This document shows, piece after piece, positions 10,727 through 21,240 of a stretch of DNA of 64,000 bases. The notes beneath the pieces are model-generated. The model did not search any database. It saw nothing but the letters and a program-made list of their open reading frames with translations, and was not told the origin of the DNA. Source of the DNA: Cylicocyclus nassatus (Eukaryota > Nematoda > Chromadorea > Rhabditida > Strongylidae). Within the stretch, counting starts at the first letter, position 1. Every line of letters starts with the position of its first letter. The stretch is from positions 25,521,676 to 25,585,675 of the forward strand of contig CATQJL010000316.1 in the NCBI GenBank assembly GCA_958299035.1, in the 5' to 3' direction. Both the position numbers and the translations under genes were made by a program.

Positions 10727-10752
10727 AGTACTCTGCGTTGATACCACTGCTT
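10727..10752 (-). other. Untrimmed amplification adapter
   Basis: Reverse complement of the SMART/low-input amplification primer, which begins AAGCAGTGGTATCAACGC and ends AGAGTACT. It is technical sequence, not genomic. It directly abuts the N run. Confidence 0.95.
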
Positions 10753-11252
10753 NNNNNNNNNNNNNNNNNNNNNNNNNNNNNNNNNNNNNNNNNNNNNNNN
10801 NNNNNNNNNNNNNNNNNNNNNNNNNNNNNNNNNNNNNNNNNNNNNNNNNNNNNNNNNNNNNNNNNNNNNNNNNNNNNNNNNNNNNNNNNNNNNNNNNNNN
10901 NNNNNNNNNNNNNNNNNNNNNNNNNNNNNNNNNNNNNNNNNNNNNNNNNNNNNNNNNNNNNNNNNNNNNNNNNNNNNNNNNNNNNNNNNNNNNNNNNNNN
11001 NNNNNNNNNNNNNNNNNNNNNNNNNNNNNNNNNNNNNNNNNNNNNNNNNNNNNNNNNNNNNNNNNNNNNNNNNNNNNNNNNNNNNNNNNNNNNNNNNNNN
11101 NNNNNNNNNNNNNNNNNNNNNNNNNNNNNNNNNNNNNNNNNNNNNNNNNNNNNNNNNNNNNNNNNNNNNNNNNNNNNNNNNNNNNNNNNNNNNNNNNNNN
11201 NNNNNNNNNNNNNNNNNNNNNNNNNNNNNNNNNNNNNNNNNNNNNNNNNNNN
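10753..11252. other. Scaffold gap, exactly 500 N
   Basis: A round-number run of N flanked by adapter on both sides. The arm alignment places the contig ends at equivalents of 8430 and 8410, so the real missing sequence is predicted to be about 19 nt (equivalent of 8411-8429). Confidence 0.95.
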
Positions 11253-11278
11253 AAGCAGTGGTATCAACGCAGAGTACT
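11253..11278 (+). other. Untrimmed amplification adapter
   Basis: Same 26-nt primer as at 10727-10752, in forward orientation, at the start of the right contig. It matches the adapter used in low-input PCR-amplified long-read libraries. Confidence 0.95.
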
Positions 11279-11298
11279 AAGAGAGCTCGCTGCTTGGC

Positions 11299-11584
11299 AT
11301 AGTGTCAGTGTCGTGCTTTGCCAAACCAGGTTGTCGGTGGATTTTTTATTGTCAGACTGATGTTTCGGCGTGTTGGCTCGCCTTCTTCAGAGGTTTGAAC
11401 GAAGGTCATAGGTTTTTTGACCTGATCAGTATATCGCCAAGTGCTCCGTCCCATCCTGTTTATCTAGACCTGTCTGAGGCTAGCGCCGCGAAACTCTGAG
11501 ACTGTGAAACGAATCGACTCCACCGCATGTTAGTAAGTCCGCACAACTGCAAACCCGGTTTGGCAAAGCACGACACTGATACTA
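11299..11584 (-). mobile_element. Solo PLE terminal repeat (right arm)
   Basis: Mirror copy of 8105-8390, with the same CAGTGTCGTGCTTTGCCAAA ends. Confidence 0.65.
11351..11398 (-). ncRNA. Hammerhead-like motif (right arm)
   Basis: Mirror of 8292-8339 with identical core CTGAAGA, GGCG/CGCC stem and GAAAC. The same reservations apply: one extra A before stem II and a weak stem I. Confidence 0.35.
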
Positions 11585-12200
11585 TAGGACACCTTCCCAG
11601 CTCATTCAAACAGCGGCTATATTAGCCGTCTCTAACGAACGCACGTCTCTGCTGAATGCAGAGATCATTTATCATCGTGAACCAATCTGCTGCACAAGGT
11701 GTTGTACCTTCTTAAAAAAGTTCTCGTCTCAAACGCTTCTCCAACTGTCAACCTACTTCCTTTCTTGCAGGTTCCTTTCTTATAACTCCAGCTGTTGTCC
11801 AAAACAGGGCAGTGAAATTATATGCCTTCTTTGGAACCGATCCTCACGCAGCTCTGTGATACACCGATTGGGCCCGGAATTGCAGTTTGGTAACACCAAG
11901 GTAAAAAAATTTGCCACGAGAAGTCTAAAGAGTTCTCAAGTTCTGAATTATTGGATACTCGTGTTTTAGTCCTAAGCTTCTTGAAATGACGTATATCGAT
12001 CTCCGCATCTCTTTGATCGAGATCATGTACAGCATGATCCAGCTCGGCATAATTCAAAAAACATCCGGATATGAGAAATGGATGAGCAAAGCAAGACAAC
12101 AAGTGGCAACTGTGGCCTCAGAATAATCTTTGAATGCATTTTTGATCTAATTTATATGGGTTTTTATAGGACCGAGGAAATGTACAGTGCTATGGTGGTA

Positions 12201-13027
12201 TGGAAAGTTCCCGGGCACTTGCGAAGATTTTTTTCGAATCGCTGTAACTTTAGGCAGATTGATTCTTTTCTGAGGCTACAAACTTCGTTGCAAAGATGAT
12301 ATTGTCCACAACATACATTTGTCTTGCTGGCTTCTCGGCACCTCGCTGCGGTCCACCAACATGCGCAGAAGGGAAAAAGCTCGTCGCGAAAAGTGGTCTA
12401 TTTGTGCGGGATTATCTCAGACAGGATGAGAGCTAGAAAGCCCAGATGCTGTAATTGTATAGAGGCCTGTTGTTGCTGTTATGGGGACCATTCATGTTTT
12501 TGAAGGACCAGCTGCAAAAAAATATTTCTCAGAAAATTTGAAACGACCATTTTTTGCCCCCGGAAATGCACCACTTTTCGAGTAAATGACCTCTTCTATT
12601 TCTGCACAGATCATCCAGCCGTGGCGATCCCCGCAGATGCGACGCCAGCTGCGAAAAGAGTTGCAGTCAGAGGCAAGTCCGACAGCTTGTAATTTCTAGG
12701 CGCAAATCGCAAAACTCGAGTGCAGTTTCAGGTCAGAAGTTAACAGGCTTCCCAATCAGATCACCTATGATTTGGACGAAAATTCTTTGAAATGCACAAA
12801 AAAATGGCCGTAAAAAGAAAAATTGTGAAATTTTTGTGGTTGAAACGATTTCCCTTCTTGAAGTGCAGATCAAACACGTCTTGGCATCGATAAAAGTCAG
12901 AAGGTGCATTGAAAACTTCAGGCTTCCCTTTACTGAATAGTATAAAGGACTTGGTGTCCAAGTCCGACCGAGCGCCGGAAAAATGCGTTTGAAAATGAAA
13001 TTTTCAAAAGTGCCCGGGAACTTTCTT
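12201..13027 (-). mobile_element. Mariner-like MITE (right arm)
   Basis: Mirror copy of 6662-7488: 827 bp, TA at both sides (12199-12200 and 13028-13029), ends GAAAGTTCCCGGGCACTT. It shows at least one substitution against the left copy. Confidence 0.75.
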
Positions 13028-13887
13028 TACAGCCCAATACTTTGTATGTCTTTTCGTTTCGTTTCAATAATAATAATTTTCATTTCATAATAATGCACTT
13101 GTAAAAATTCTCAAACATGTTGATGAATAGCATCAATATGTACACATACCGTATACAAATGTGCAGCAACTTTTTTTCTCGTAGAATTCTATCTTTGCCT
13201 TAGAGGAGGCTGTCGTCGTTAAGCGAAAAAGAAAGATTTTTAACCTCAGTCAAAATTTCCATATATAGGATGTAGAGCAAAGAATATTATAATGTAAAAA
13301 ACAGAAAATATTCCTCTGTTTTCTTTAAGTCACACTCGTGACCGTGCTCGAGGCTACCTCGCTTAAAAAAAGTCCGCCACCCCTTCAACTCGCATACTTA
13401 TTCGTAACTGTTCATGTACCCTAGCTCCCCATTGCACCCATAAAATTTTGGTGCCATTTGCCTGTTTATTGTAAGCAAGCCTCTTGTTTACGTTGAGGCA
13501 AAAATTTGACCCTCGCTTGCGTGAAAAAAGCACAAGTTTGTTTCATGGATGGGCGCGAAGTATTAGGCTAACTTTACTCTCTTTGGATGTGGCGCTTTCA
13601 AAGTTTGGCAATGTATAGAGCGCAATGTGTGCTATAACTGCGCACAAATGTTTGGAATTTGAATACGAATTGAAAAGTTCCAGACATCTTTCAAAAATTA
13701 GTGATTTTCGAGAATTTTCGGGATCAAAAGCCGAAATGAAGCCGTTAGCAGCCTATACTATGCGCGATAATCTGGTTTCGTGTAAGAATCATTGTTAGAG
13801 GTTGTCTTGTTCAGATCAGCAAGAAAGAAATAAATTTTAATAATATGTCGAAAATTGGCGGAATCGTTGAGAGAGTCCGCTATACGC

Positions 13888-14345
13888 AAGGGTGCTGGGG
13901 ACAGCCGTCAATGACCAAGGCGTCAGAAGCTCAAAATTCGCCGAGACTACATGTAGTGAGGTTATTTGACCTACCAAACACGACTATCATATTCATTTGT
14001 TGAATTAAAGCCCCTTCCCTTGCTTAAGATAAGACCCTACATCGTAAACCTACAGTAATCTAACAAAAAACGCCATATCACGCAACTTCAATATCGTTTT
14101 CGTCAGCATGTACGATAACCTCACTATGCCAAGTTTCAGCAAAATCTGTCAATTTTTAGAATTTTCTCCCTTGTACCATAAACCTAAACTAACTCTCACT
14201 GGGACGTCAGATTTTGGCAGAACAGCAGCTGCTCTTGTAGGTTACGTCATAGCCTATACAATGACATAATTTGAGGTGCGTCATGTTGAGATTGAAGAGA
14301 GTTATCGAATGAGTTGCAAAACTTAGTTTCCAATCTAATATTAAG
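13888..14345 (+). repeat. MITE-like repeat, right-arm copy
   Basis: Same orientation as 50205-50646 and mirror of 5343-5800. It ends with TTGCAAAACTTAGTTTCCAA followed by TCTAATATT. Confidence 0.65.
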
Positions 14346-14794
14346 GTCCTTCAAAAAATATTCTACACGGCCATTTCATGCCCTATTTTTTGTTAGTAAA
14401 TCAGAGTCCCTGCAAAAAATACACATCCTCTTCGCTTTTTGTTCAAAACGATATCCAGCCTGTTGTTTTGCAATTGTGCCAAGCACTGATTCTGGAAGGG
14501 TGCGAAATGATCATTATTTGGCGCAGGTAAAGCAAAAGGCAAATCGGCAACTTTTCTTCGCCGTACCGAACGTTAGTATTCCTTAGCAAAAAATGCGTTT
14601 TCGATTGTAGATACGTTTCGGATAGACGACTTTGCCGTAAATGGTCTTCGCATGCGCGGACATCTGTCACAAACCATGCATCAGTTACTGTCCCTGCCAG
14701 GAGGTCTTGGACGCAGTGAGTTTTGCCGACAATGCCTTTGAATTCAGAAAGGATCGTTATCGATGGCATCAACACATTAACCGCAACGATTTTT

Positions 14795-14831
14795 TCAAAA
14801 CGATATCCAGCCTGTTGTTTTGCAATTGTGC
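14795..14831 (+). repeat. 37-bp local duplication present only in right arm
   Basis: Identical to 14443-14479 (TCAAAACGATATCCAG ... CAATTGTGC). At the equivalent place in the left arm (about 4888-4896) there are only a few bases (CCACACG). The copied segment lies about 350 bp away in the same orientation, which fits a templated insertion. Confidence 0.9.
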
Positions 14832-14914
14832 ATAGGATTAACGGAATACGAATGAGTAGAGCCCACATTCTTCACATGATTCTCTCTGCAGGAACAAACA
14901 CCATATGCGAAAAT

Positions 14915-15377
14915 TTATTGCCTTCTTCTGTTCATGGTTTTGTTTGAATCAAACGTGAACAATAAGAACAGCAAGTAATCTATCAATATAGGTCGTCTTA
15001 GGGGGCGGGGGCGGGGGTGGTGGTGGTGGTGGTGGTGGTGGTGGTGGTGGTGGTGGTGGTGGTGGGGGTGGTGGTGGTGGTTGGGGTGGTGGTGGTGGTG
15101 GTGGTGGTGGGGGTGGTGGTGGTGGTGGTGGGGGTGGTGGTGGTGGTGGGGGGTGGTGGTGGTGGTGGTGGTGGTGGGGGTGGTGGTGGTGGTTGGGGTG
15201 GTGGTGGTGGTGGTGGTGGTGGGGGTGGTGGTGGTGGTGGGGGTGGTGGTGGTGGTGGGGGTGGTGGTGGTGGTGCTTGGCGGTGGTGCCTCACATAGCA
15301 CTCCATCTACGCATGAATCTGGGCAAGAGCTGCAAGGCTTTCCTGGTTTGTAAATTTGCTCCTCAAATTGCACATCG
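14915..15377 (-). pseudogene. CAP-like C-terminal exon, right copy with shifted tail
   Basis: Mirror of 4347-4719. The Cys-rich segment (IYKPGKPCSSCPDSCVDG) is unchanged. Length changes in the CCA tract move the frame from Thr/Pro to His/Pro repeats, and the stop used in the left copy is bypassed. The frame runs on to 14915 and adds an unrelated tail. It is either a broken copy or a sequencing/amplification error in the microsatellite. Confidence 0.45.
15004..15280 (-). repeat. (TGG)n microsatellite, mirror tract
   Basis: Mirror of 4440-4712, with different numbers of units and extra G runs (for example GGGGGG near 15148). Confidence 0.95.
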
Positions 15378-15683
15378 CTGCAAAAATATCATTTGAATAT
15401 GATATTCACTATTTTGGAGGCATTGGACTCAATTTCGACAGTTCCTACAAGGTGGTTCAATAATACGCTATAGCTGAATAACCTTGGAGCATATCGACAT
15501 ACAACAGCGTAGAAACTACTGCATTTGTGTACGGCACACCCAATCTTAGATGTTGTAGCCCAGGCCATCTAAAATTAGAACGTTTTGTGAATGTGTTCGC
15601 CGTTCATTGAGGTCGGCTATACCTAAAGCGATTCCGCTAACTCGCTTTTGCCACGCTAATTGCTAATCCTCCGTACGTCTTAA

Positions 15684-16242
15684 CATGTTGACGACGAGCT
15701 GTTTTTTTTTTGACGTCTGTCCCTGTGGACGAACCGTTTTCGGGCATTTTCGCAGCCGGCTGCATGTATGCATGTATGCATCTATGCGTGAGGTACAAAA
15801 ATGCAAGTGGGCAGGGTAGCTCCGCCCACTTTTGGCAAACCCTGCCCACTTTTCAAAAATGCTGAAATTGCTCAAAATCAATGAATTCGTGCAAATTCCG
15901 CCATTTTTGAAAAGTGGGCGGAGCTTGCCACTTAGGGGTGGGGCTGCATAGTGGAGGGCTGGGTCAAAATTAAGATCATTTAAGGTTTCCCAGTCATCTA
16001 CGAGCTTTTCTATGCAATTTGAGAACGCAATTTTTGTAAGGGCAACGGAGTGGGCGGAGTTTGCCGAAAGAGGGCGGGGCCAACATGAAAAACTTCTGAG
16101 CCTAAACTGCTTATATGAACACAAATTGGAACCATTGTGCACATTAGAACTGGTATTTAGGGTGTCGCGCACCATTGCGCGACATCGTCCACAGGGACAG
16201 ACTGCCTGTCGCGCACCATTGCGCGACACTGTCGTCAACGTG
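15684..16242 (-). mobile_element. piggyBac-like MITE (right arm)
   Basis: Mirror of 3483-4040, flanked by TTAA at 15680-15683 and 16243-16246. One extra T in a T-run makes it 1 bp longer. Confidence 0.8.
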
Positions 16243-16731
16243 TTAAAATCCCGACGCAAAGATTTCAAATACAAACGCATGGCTTTGTTAGGCTGATGCA
16301 AATATAGAAGCTGTTGCTTGTGTAAATGCGTACTAAGAATCAAAGGCTACTGCCGGACGAAATCTTAGAGGCGCGACCTTAATCCCGAACCGTAGGACAT
16401 GCAGATTTACAGCGCTACGGCAATACGCTCGCGTCGCGTTCGCGCCTGCTCAACTAAAACTGTCTTTACTTTCTTCGTTCGTAACTAAGTTTTAGAACAT
16501 TCTTAGCAACACAAAATTGTGTGGCAAGCGAAATCGAGCAAGTATGACCGTCGCCTCAACAGTACGAGTTCTAGATAGATGTATAGTTAGTAGAATTACA
16601 AAAAATAAGCAAAATATACCCTAACAAATTCGGCAGAAGGAGTGTGTATAGTCCTGTAATAAACTTTATTGCCAATGTTTGGTCCAGTTCTGGATTGCTT
16701 CCACCATGATGTTACACCCTAGAATGCTTTA

Positions 16732-17144
16732 CTAGTCGTCAATGCTACCTCTGAGACCATATCTTACATTGTGGATGGCTGTCAGTTTATCAGGGGCGGA
16801 TGATAAAGCGACTTGTGCAGTATTTTCGCCAACGCCGGAACCAAGGGCAATTTTCGTTTTGAAACAACCTATTGCCCGATCAATAGCGCGTTCTTCTAAG
16901 TCGCAATCGTATGTCTGAAATCGCTTCAGCTTACATAAGCTAATTATTGTTTGAGCTGTGCCTATTTCATGATGGTTTTCAAGGTGAAGCCAAATAATCT
17001 CTAAGAAGTAAAGATATGAGGAAAAGTTCACCAGCTTTCGAATGTTAGCACCCTGTGGCATATAGTTTCCATTGCCCTTTACGACCTCTCCTTTTGCTAA
17101 CATTGCCCTTAAAGAAGTAGTCAAATGACATTGTCGTTCAGTGA
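16732..17144 (-). CDS. Hypothetical protein, probable terminal exon (right copy)
   Basis: Mirror of 2581-2993, still open, with the acceptor-like TTTTAG replaced by TTTTAG in an equivalent context and the poly(A) signal kept. Few amino-acid changes are visible. Retention of an open frame in both arms is compatible with function or with a young duplication. No family recognised. Confidence 0.35.
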
Positions 17145-18294
17145 CTAAAACAGTACTCCATACCTTCTATAGTTGTGCATGTCTAAAAATTTGGCCACCT
17201 GATGATCCTTCATTTTATCGCTTTTGGAACATATTGTATGCGCATAGGTGATGGTAGGTAGTAGCTGAAAGTGACCATAAAACAGTGGGGATTTGAGGGG
17301 TTAAAGGCATCCATCCAGATTTTCGACTTCCAGGTTTTTGTCGTTTCAGAGCCTTCTCATGTCCCTAATTCCGAATATGAATCGAGAATCCTCAAGAACC
17401 CCGACAGTCTACGTTCCGAAGAACCCACAAGCCGACGTTCCGGAACGGTGATTGGATGGGCGCGCACGAATGGGCGGGCCTGGATGGGGAGGGCGGGCCG
17501 TCTGGGGGCCCTCGCGCATTCTCGTTATTCCGAAGCAATTTTCGCTTTCTAAACGATGTTCTGCACCGCGACTTGGGCATTGGCTTGTAGGGGCCCTATA
17601 CCATATGCTTTAAAAGCTCAAGATCCTCAACTTAGGGTGGACGGTGCCTTTGAGGTTGCATTTGTTTCGAACGATTTTAGCAAGATATGTAAACAACTCA
17701 CAGAAAGTACTGCAATACAAGCAATGCACGACATTGTTTTGGACTGCTTTCTGTCACCTGCCCCCTCTTTTTGTACCAGAACGTTATTCCTAAAAACGCC
17801 AATTAGAACGCAGAGGTAAATCATTACGGTACCCTCTATAACAAAATCCTGATTAAGAAGAGTTATAGCGGAATTATGATTTCATTCAGTTAACGAAGTG
17901 AATCTGTTAGGGTACGTGAAAACCTATAGTTAAAACACAGAGAGCCTAATACCGCAAGTCCACCATATTCATTTTTCTGACATTGTATTCCATTTTTTCG
18001 AGTATTCTGTGATTTCATTCGGCTTTGTTGCTGCGTTACAGCTGCCTAATTTGAATCCAGTTTTACATATGAAATGTTCAGAGCGATCAAAATGCTTAGC
18101 GAATTTGTTCAAGTAAAATTTTGTGATAAATGGTGAGCTTTTCGTGGGAATTTAATTTTTGCGACTTTTCAAAGCTTTTCTATTCACTTTTTGATTTCGT
18201 TATTTGTCGATATTCACATGCTGTGCACCACTCTTCTCTATACAAAGTCTATTTGGGATAGATATTTGACATCGCTCCTGATGACTTCGCTTTA

Positions 18295-19095
18295 ATTTTG
18301 TGCAGTATCACTGAAGCTATATCCCACAGTGACGAACATAGATCGGTGATTTGCCCGCTACTGTAAACCTAAATTGAAGCTTCTATCTGCAGTACATAAG
18401 TGGTCTTCTGGACAGCACCGGCTTCTATTTTGCTCATAAAGCGCACAGCAAGTACGGGCACTAATCGCTGATCTATTGACAGTCCCTTTACTTGTAAATA
18501 GAAGTCTTCAGACGACTTGATTACATTGCACTTAAGACACTCTCTTACGAAAGTTATGAGTCGCGTCTTACTGAGTCCATACGTTGACAAGCTTTCACTG
18601 TGCTCATCAAGCATCTTAGAATATAGACAAGGCTAAGTGCGTCGCTGTTTGAGACATTGGTGTACAAAGACGGCACATCGAATGACTCTACGACGCAGTC
18701 TTGTCAAAATTGACTTGTCACAGTCGGTCAAGAAAACGTCTAATGTTTATCAGATGAGAGGGAATTTTTTCGAGAAGTGGGCTGACAATTTTGTCGAGAA
18801 ACCATAATATTCTGTCAGTTGGGGCGTTGGTGTAACTGATAATTGACCGGATCTTGTAGTCTGTGGCAAGTGCGCAACGTGCATCGCAAGAGGGAAGCTT
18901 ATGCGTTTTTATTAAACTGCAAAAAACGGGAAAAATTGGATGTTCGAGCTTGAGCCTGTTGAGAAATCGTTCATTGAGACCAGCTTTCTTCTCCAAGCGT
19001 TACCTAGACATGATTTAGACGTTTATAGTGAGAGATAAACCCTTTCTCACTTACGCGACGGTATACTCTAGTGTCTTAGAGATGAAGCTTGGTGA
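18295..19095 (-). pseudogene. Penelope-like element, RT fragment (relic)
   Basis: Read on the minus strand, the order is: LHL-type segment (19060-19090), AGLNERFLNRLKLEHP, FCSLIKTHKLPSCDARC, DYKIRSIISYTNAPTDR, a frameshifted SLYTNVSN-like block, then LSTYGLSKTRLITFVRE and GLSIDQRLVPVLAVRFMSK. KTHK, the IRxIIS...PTDR block and the G..xxQRLAPVLA block are the RT fingers/palm motifs of PLEs. The YxDD and GIY-YIG parts are missing. It shares sequence with 51943-52440 and provides the empty site for the MITE at 52010-52216. It stops at the palindrome edge. Confidence 0.8.
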
Positions 19096-19127
19096 TCTCG
19101 AGGTCGGCCGGTAGTAATCTACCCTAC

Positions 19128-19244
19128 CTGGTGGCACATAGATGCCACCAACTTGGCACATATCACGGAAAGTTGCCAACTCTGGCGGCAGCTCGTGGAT
19201 TGATTTAATATCCCAATCAGTTGCTTTACTGCAAATCTCATATG
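19128..19244 (-). CDS. Unrecognised internal exon, minus strand
   Basis: Bounded by a strong acceptor (ATTCTTTCAG) and a donor (CCACCAG then GTAGGGT). It encodes 39 residues without a stop: YEICSKATDWDIKSIHELPP, then ELATFRDMCQVGGIYVPPG. Composition looks protein-like, but I do not recognise the family. Neighbouring exons were not found; the PLE relic lies immediately downstream on the same strand. It could be a remnant of a gene divergent from GUF1. Confidence 0.35.
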
Positions 19245-20454
19245 CTGAAAGAATGAAGTGAATTTATCCTGGGCTACTATGTCCCGCCCTCATTCGAATC
19301 CTTTTCTCGTTGCAGGCCGTCGAGCGACTAAGCCTGAATGACCCTTCTGTTGTGATAATGCCAGATTCAAGTCCAGCTCTTGGACGGGGATGGGAGGTGC
19401 ATCAATTGCCATGCAAAGCATTCCTCACAAAATCATTCTAGGTAGGATTTCTTGGAGTATTTCACATGGAGGAATTTGGTGCCCGCCTAGATCAGGAATA
19501 TGGAGCTAGCGTTATATTATCACAACCCTCTGGGAGTACAAGGCAATCGTCAAGGTAAGAACTTGCATGAAATTCTTGCGGTACTTCACAAGAGCTTTGG
19601 TGGACAACGAGACGATCCGTAAGAGGAGTTTTGGAGGAAAAAGCGAAATCATCATTTTGGACGCAAGCAAATTCCCTAAGAGGCTGATATTGAGAAATTT
19701 CTAGAGCTAGTAGTAAAGGCAAGGTCCTATTGTCCCACTAAATTCTCTTTTTTTGATCGTGCCTGCTCAATTAACATCACATCGTAGTAGGTTCGTATGA
19801 TTATTCCCTCCGAAATCATTGGTGCAGTCAATGGTTTGTGATCCGAATGACGTGGAGAGCGTGGCGAAATAAGCTCTATCGATGAAGATAGGTTGATGAT
19901 CATCTGGAGGTTACCGCTCGCTGAAGGTAAACTCAACCACTTTTACTCTCTATTTGGAACGATAGGCAAGATGATACATTGTAGTTGTTGTGACTTTTTT
20001 GAACTCCTTAAAAGGCTTGCTTCTGGTTACGCTTCTTTCGACTATGAGCAAGACGGCTATATTGAAACGAAGTTTATTAAACTAACTATCACAATAAATG
20101 GACGAGAGGTGAGACTTTGTCAGTTTTCATAGTTATCCGTTCATAGTTTTATTCTTTAAGTTCCAGAATTTTCTCAAATTATTCCCGCAGCAATGGCTTG
20201 GGAGCGTGCAAAGTTACTTGTTCAGCAATTGAAGAGGGAAATACCTCGACAGCAAAATGAAGTGACCATCAAAGGTACCCAGTTTTCATGACACTGTTAT
20301 TTCAATAAAACTTCGATTTAGCATGCGTCGCTAACTCAACCAAAGCGTTATCTCATGTTTCCATACAGCCCATGAAACGAGATTTTACACAATTGCTCAA
20401 GGGAAATTTTGGTGGAAAAGGTAAGGTTGCTCATTGTTTGATACTGGACCCTTA

Positions 20455-20680
20455 GGCCTTGGGCAGAGTTCACGGGTTTCATCGTCGGGATTCCTCCAAC
20501 AAAACCAACAGTTACGAGTCTATTGCATTCCATCTTGCATTTCGGTTGTGATAGTTAGTCACGATTAGTTGGAGAACTTAAACAACTGAAATGCAAGATA
20601 ATAGGCATTCATAGACTCGTAACTGTTTGTTTTGTTGGAGGATTCCCAACGATGAAATCGCGTGAACTGTGCCCAAGGCC
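20455..20680 (+). mobile_element. PIF/Harbinger-like foldback MITE in GUF1 intron
   Basis: Almost fully palindromic: left arm GGCCTTGGGCAGAGTTCACG and right arm CGTGAACTGTGCCCAAGGCC, extending over about 95 bp each. It is flanked by TTA at 20452-20454 and 20681-20683. A 3-bp TWA duplication with ends starting GG fits PIF/Harbinger. Confidence 0.65.
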
Positions 20681-20964
20681 TTAAAAAATGAAAGTTTCCG
20701 AGACAAACTCTCAAAGCAGAGATTAGGAATTCAAAGCCATGAAGGCGATGGGACGAATGCAGACTACTCCACGAACAACTGGACCCCATGCGATATCGTG
20801 GCATCTCTAGAACGGTCAGCCCGCGGAAGTGGAGTAAATTAGCGATGTTTATGCTCATGCCTTAAGTTGATCAAGTTTACAATGCGCGGGTATGCCGACT
20901 CTCCAGAACTGAGCCTACCGGCCAGTAAATTTGTCGGGCAGTACATGAAATGGCTGTGATTGTC

Positions 20965-21240
20965 TCCGATATGCTTAGGTCCGAATCGAATATAAATTCG
21001 ATCATTCGAATAAACCATTCGAATATATTCATATTCGGAATTCGACATTCGGAGTTCTTCCATTTTCGACTAATATTCGATACTCGAATAATTGAGTAGA
21101 CGGGGTTTCGAATAAAATTTGAAACTCGAATAATCAAAAAACGGGGTTTCGAATAGATTTTATTCGAATGTTTTATATAAATGTTTATTCGAATTCGTAT
21201 TCGAATGAACTCCGTATTCAAATTATTCCGACTTTGTTGC
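20965..21240. repeat. ATTCGAAT-rich low-complexity repeat
   Basis: Many overlapping copies of (A)TTCGAAT(A) and related words such as CATTCGAATATATTCATA. It is self-complementary at short range. A similar block lies at 22335-22572 in the same intron. Confidence 0.75.

Larger units (their letters stand above)
11279..18294 (-). repeat. Right palindrome arm, outer part
   Basis: Reverse complement of 1431-8410. The coordinate sum is 19689 near the gap and 19725 at the outer edge, so this arm is only 36 bp longer, explained by a 37-bp insertion replacing about 7 bp, one extra T at about 15701-15711 and microsatellite changes. Segments without a recognised feature are the mirrors of those in the left arm. 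Confidence 0.95.

Noticed and set aside
10600..11280. Open frames crossing the N run
   Set aside because: They exist only because N codons cannot be stops; the sequence is adapter plus gap.
1431..18294. Palindrome as a pure missed-adapter read artefact
   Set aside because: A 1.09-kb unique spacer and real differences between arms are not expected from a read that simply turns back on itself. Haplotype joining or amplification chimera is not excluded.
19839..19850. TGA recoding (Cys or Sec) in GUF1
   Set aside because: The same gene has three frameshifts and lacks its 5' half, so ordinary decay is simpler; no SECIS element was identified.
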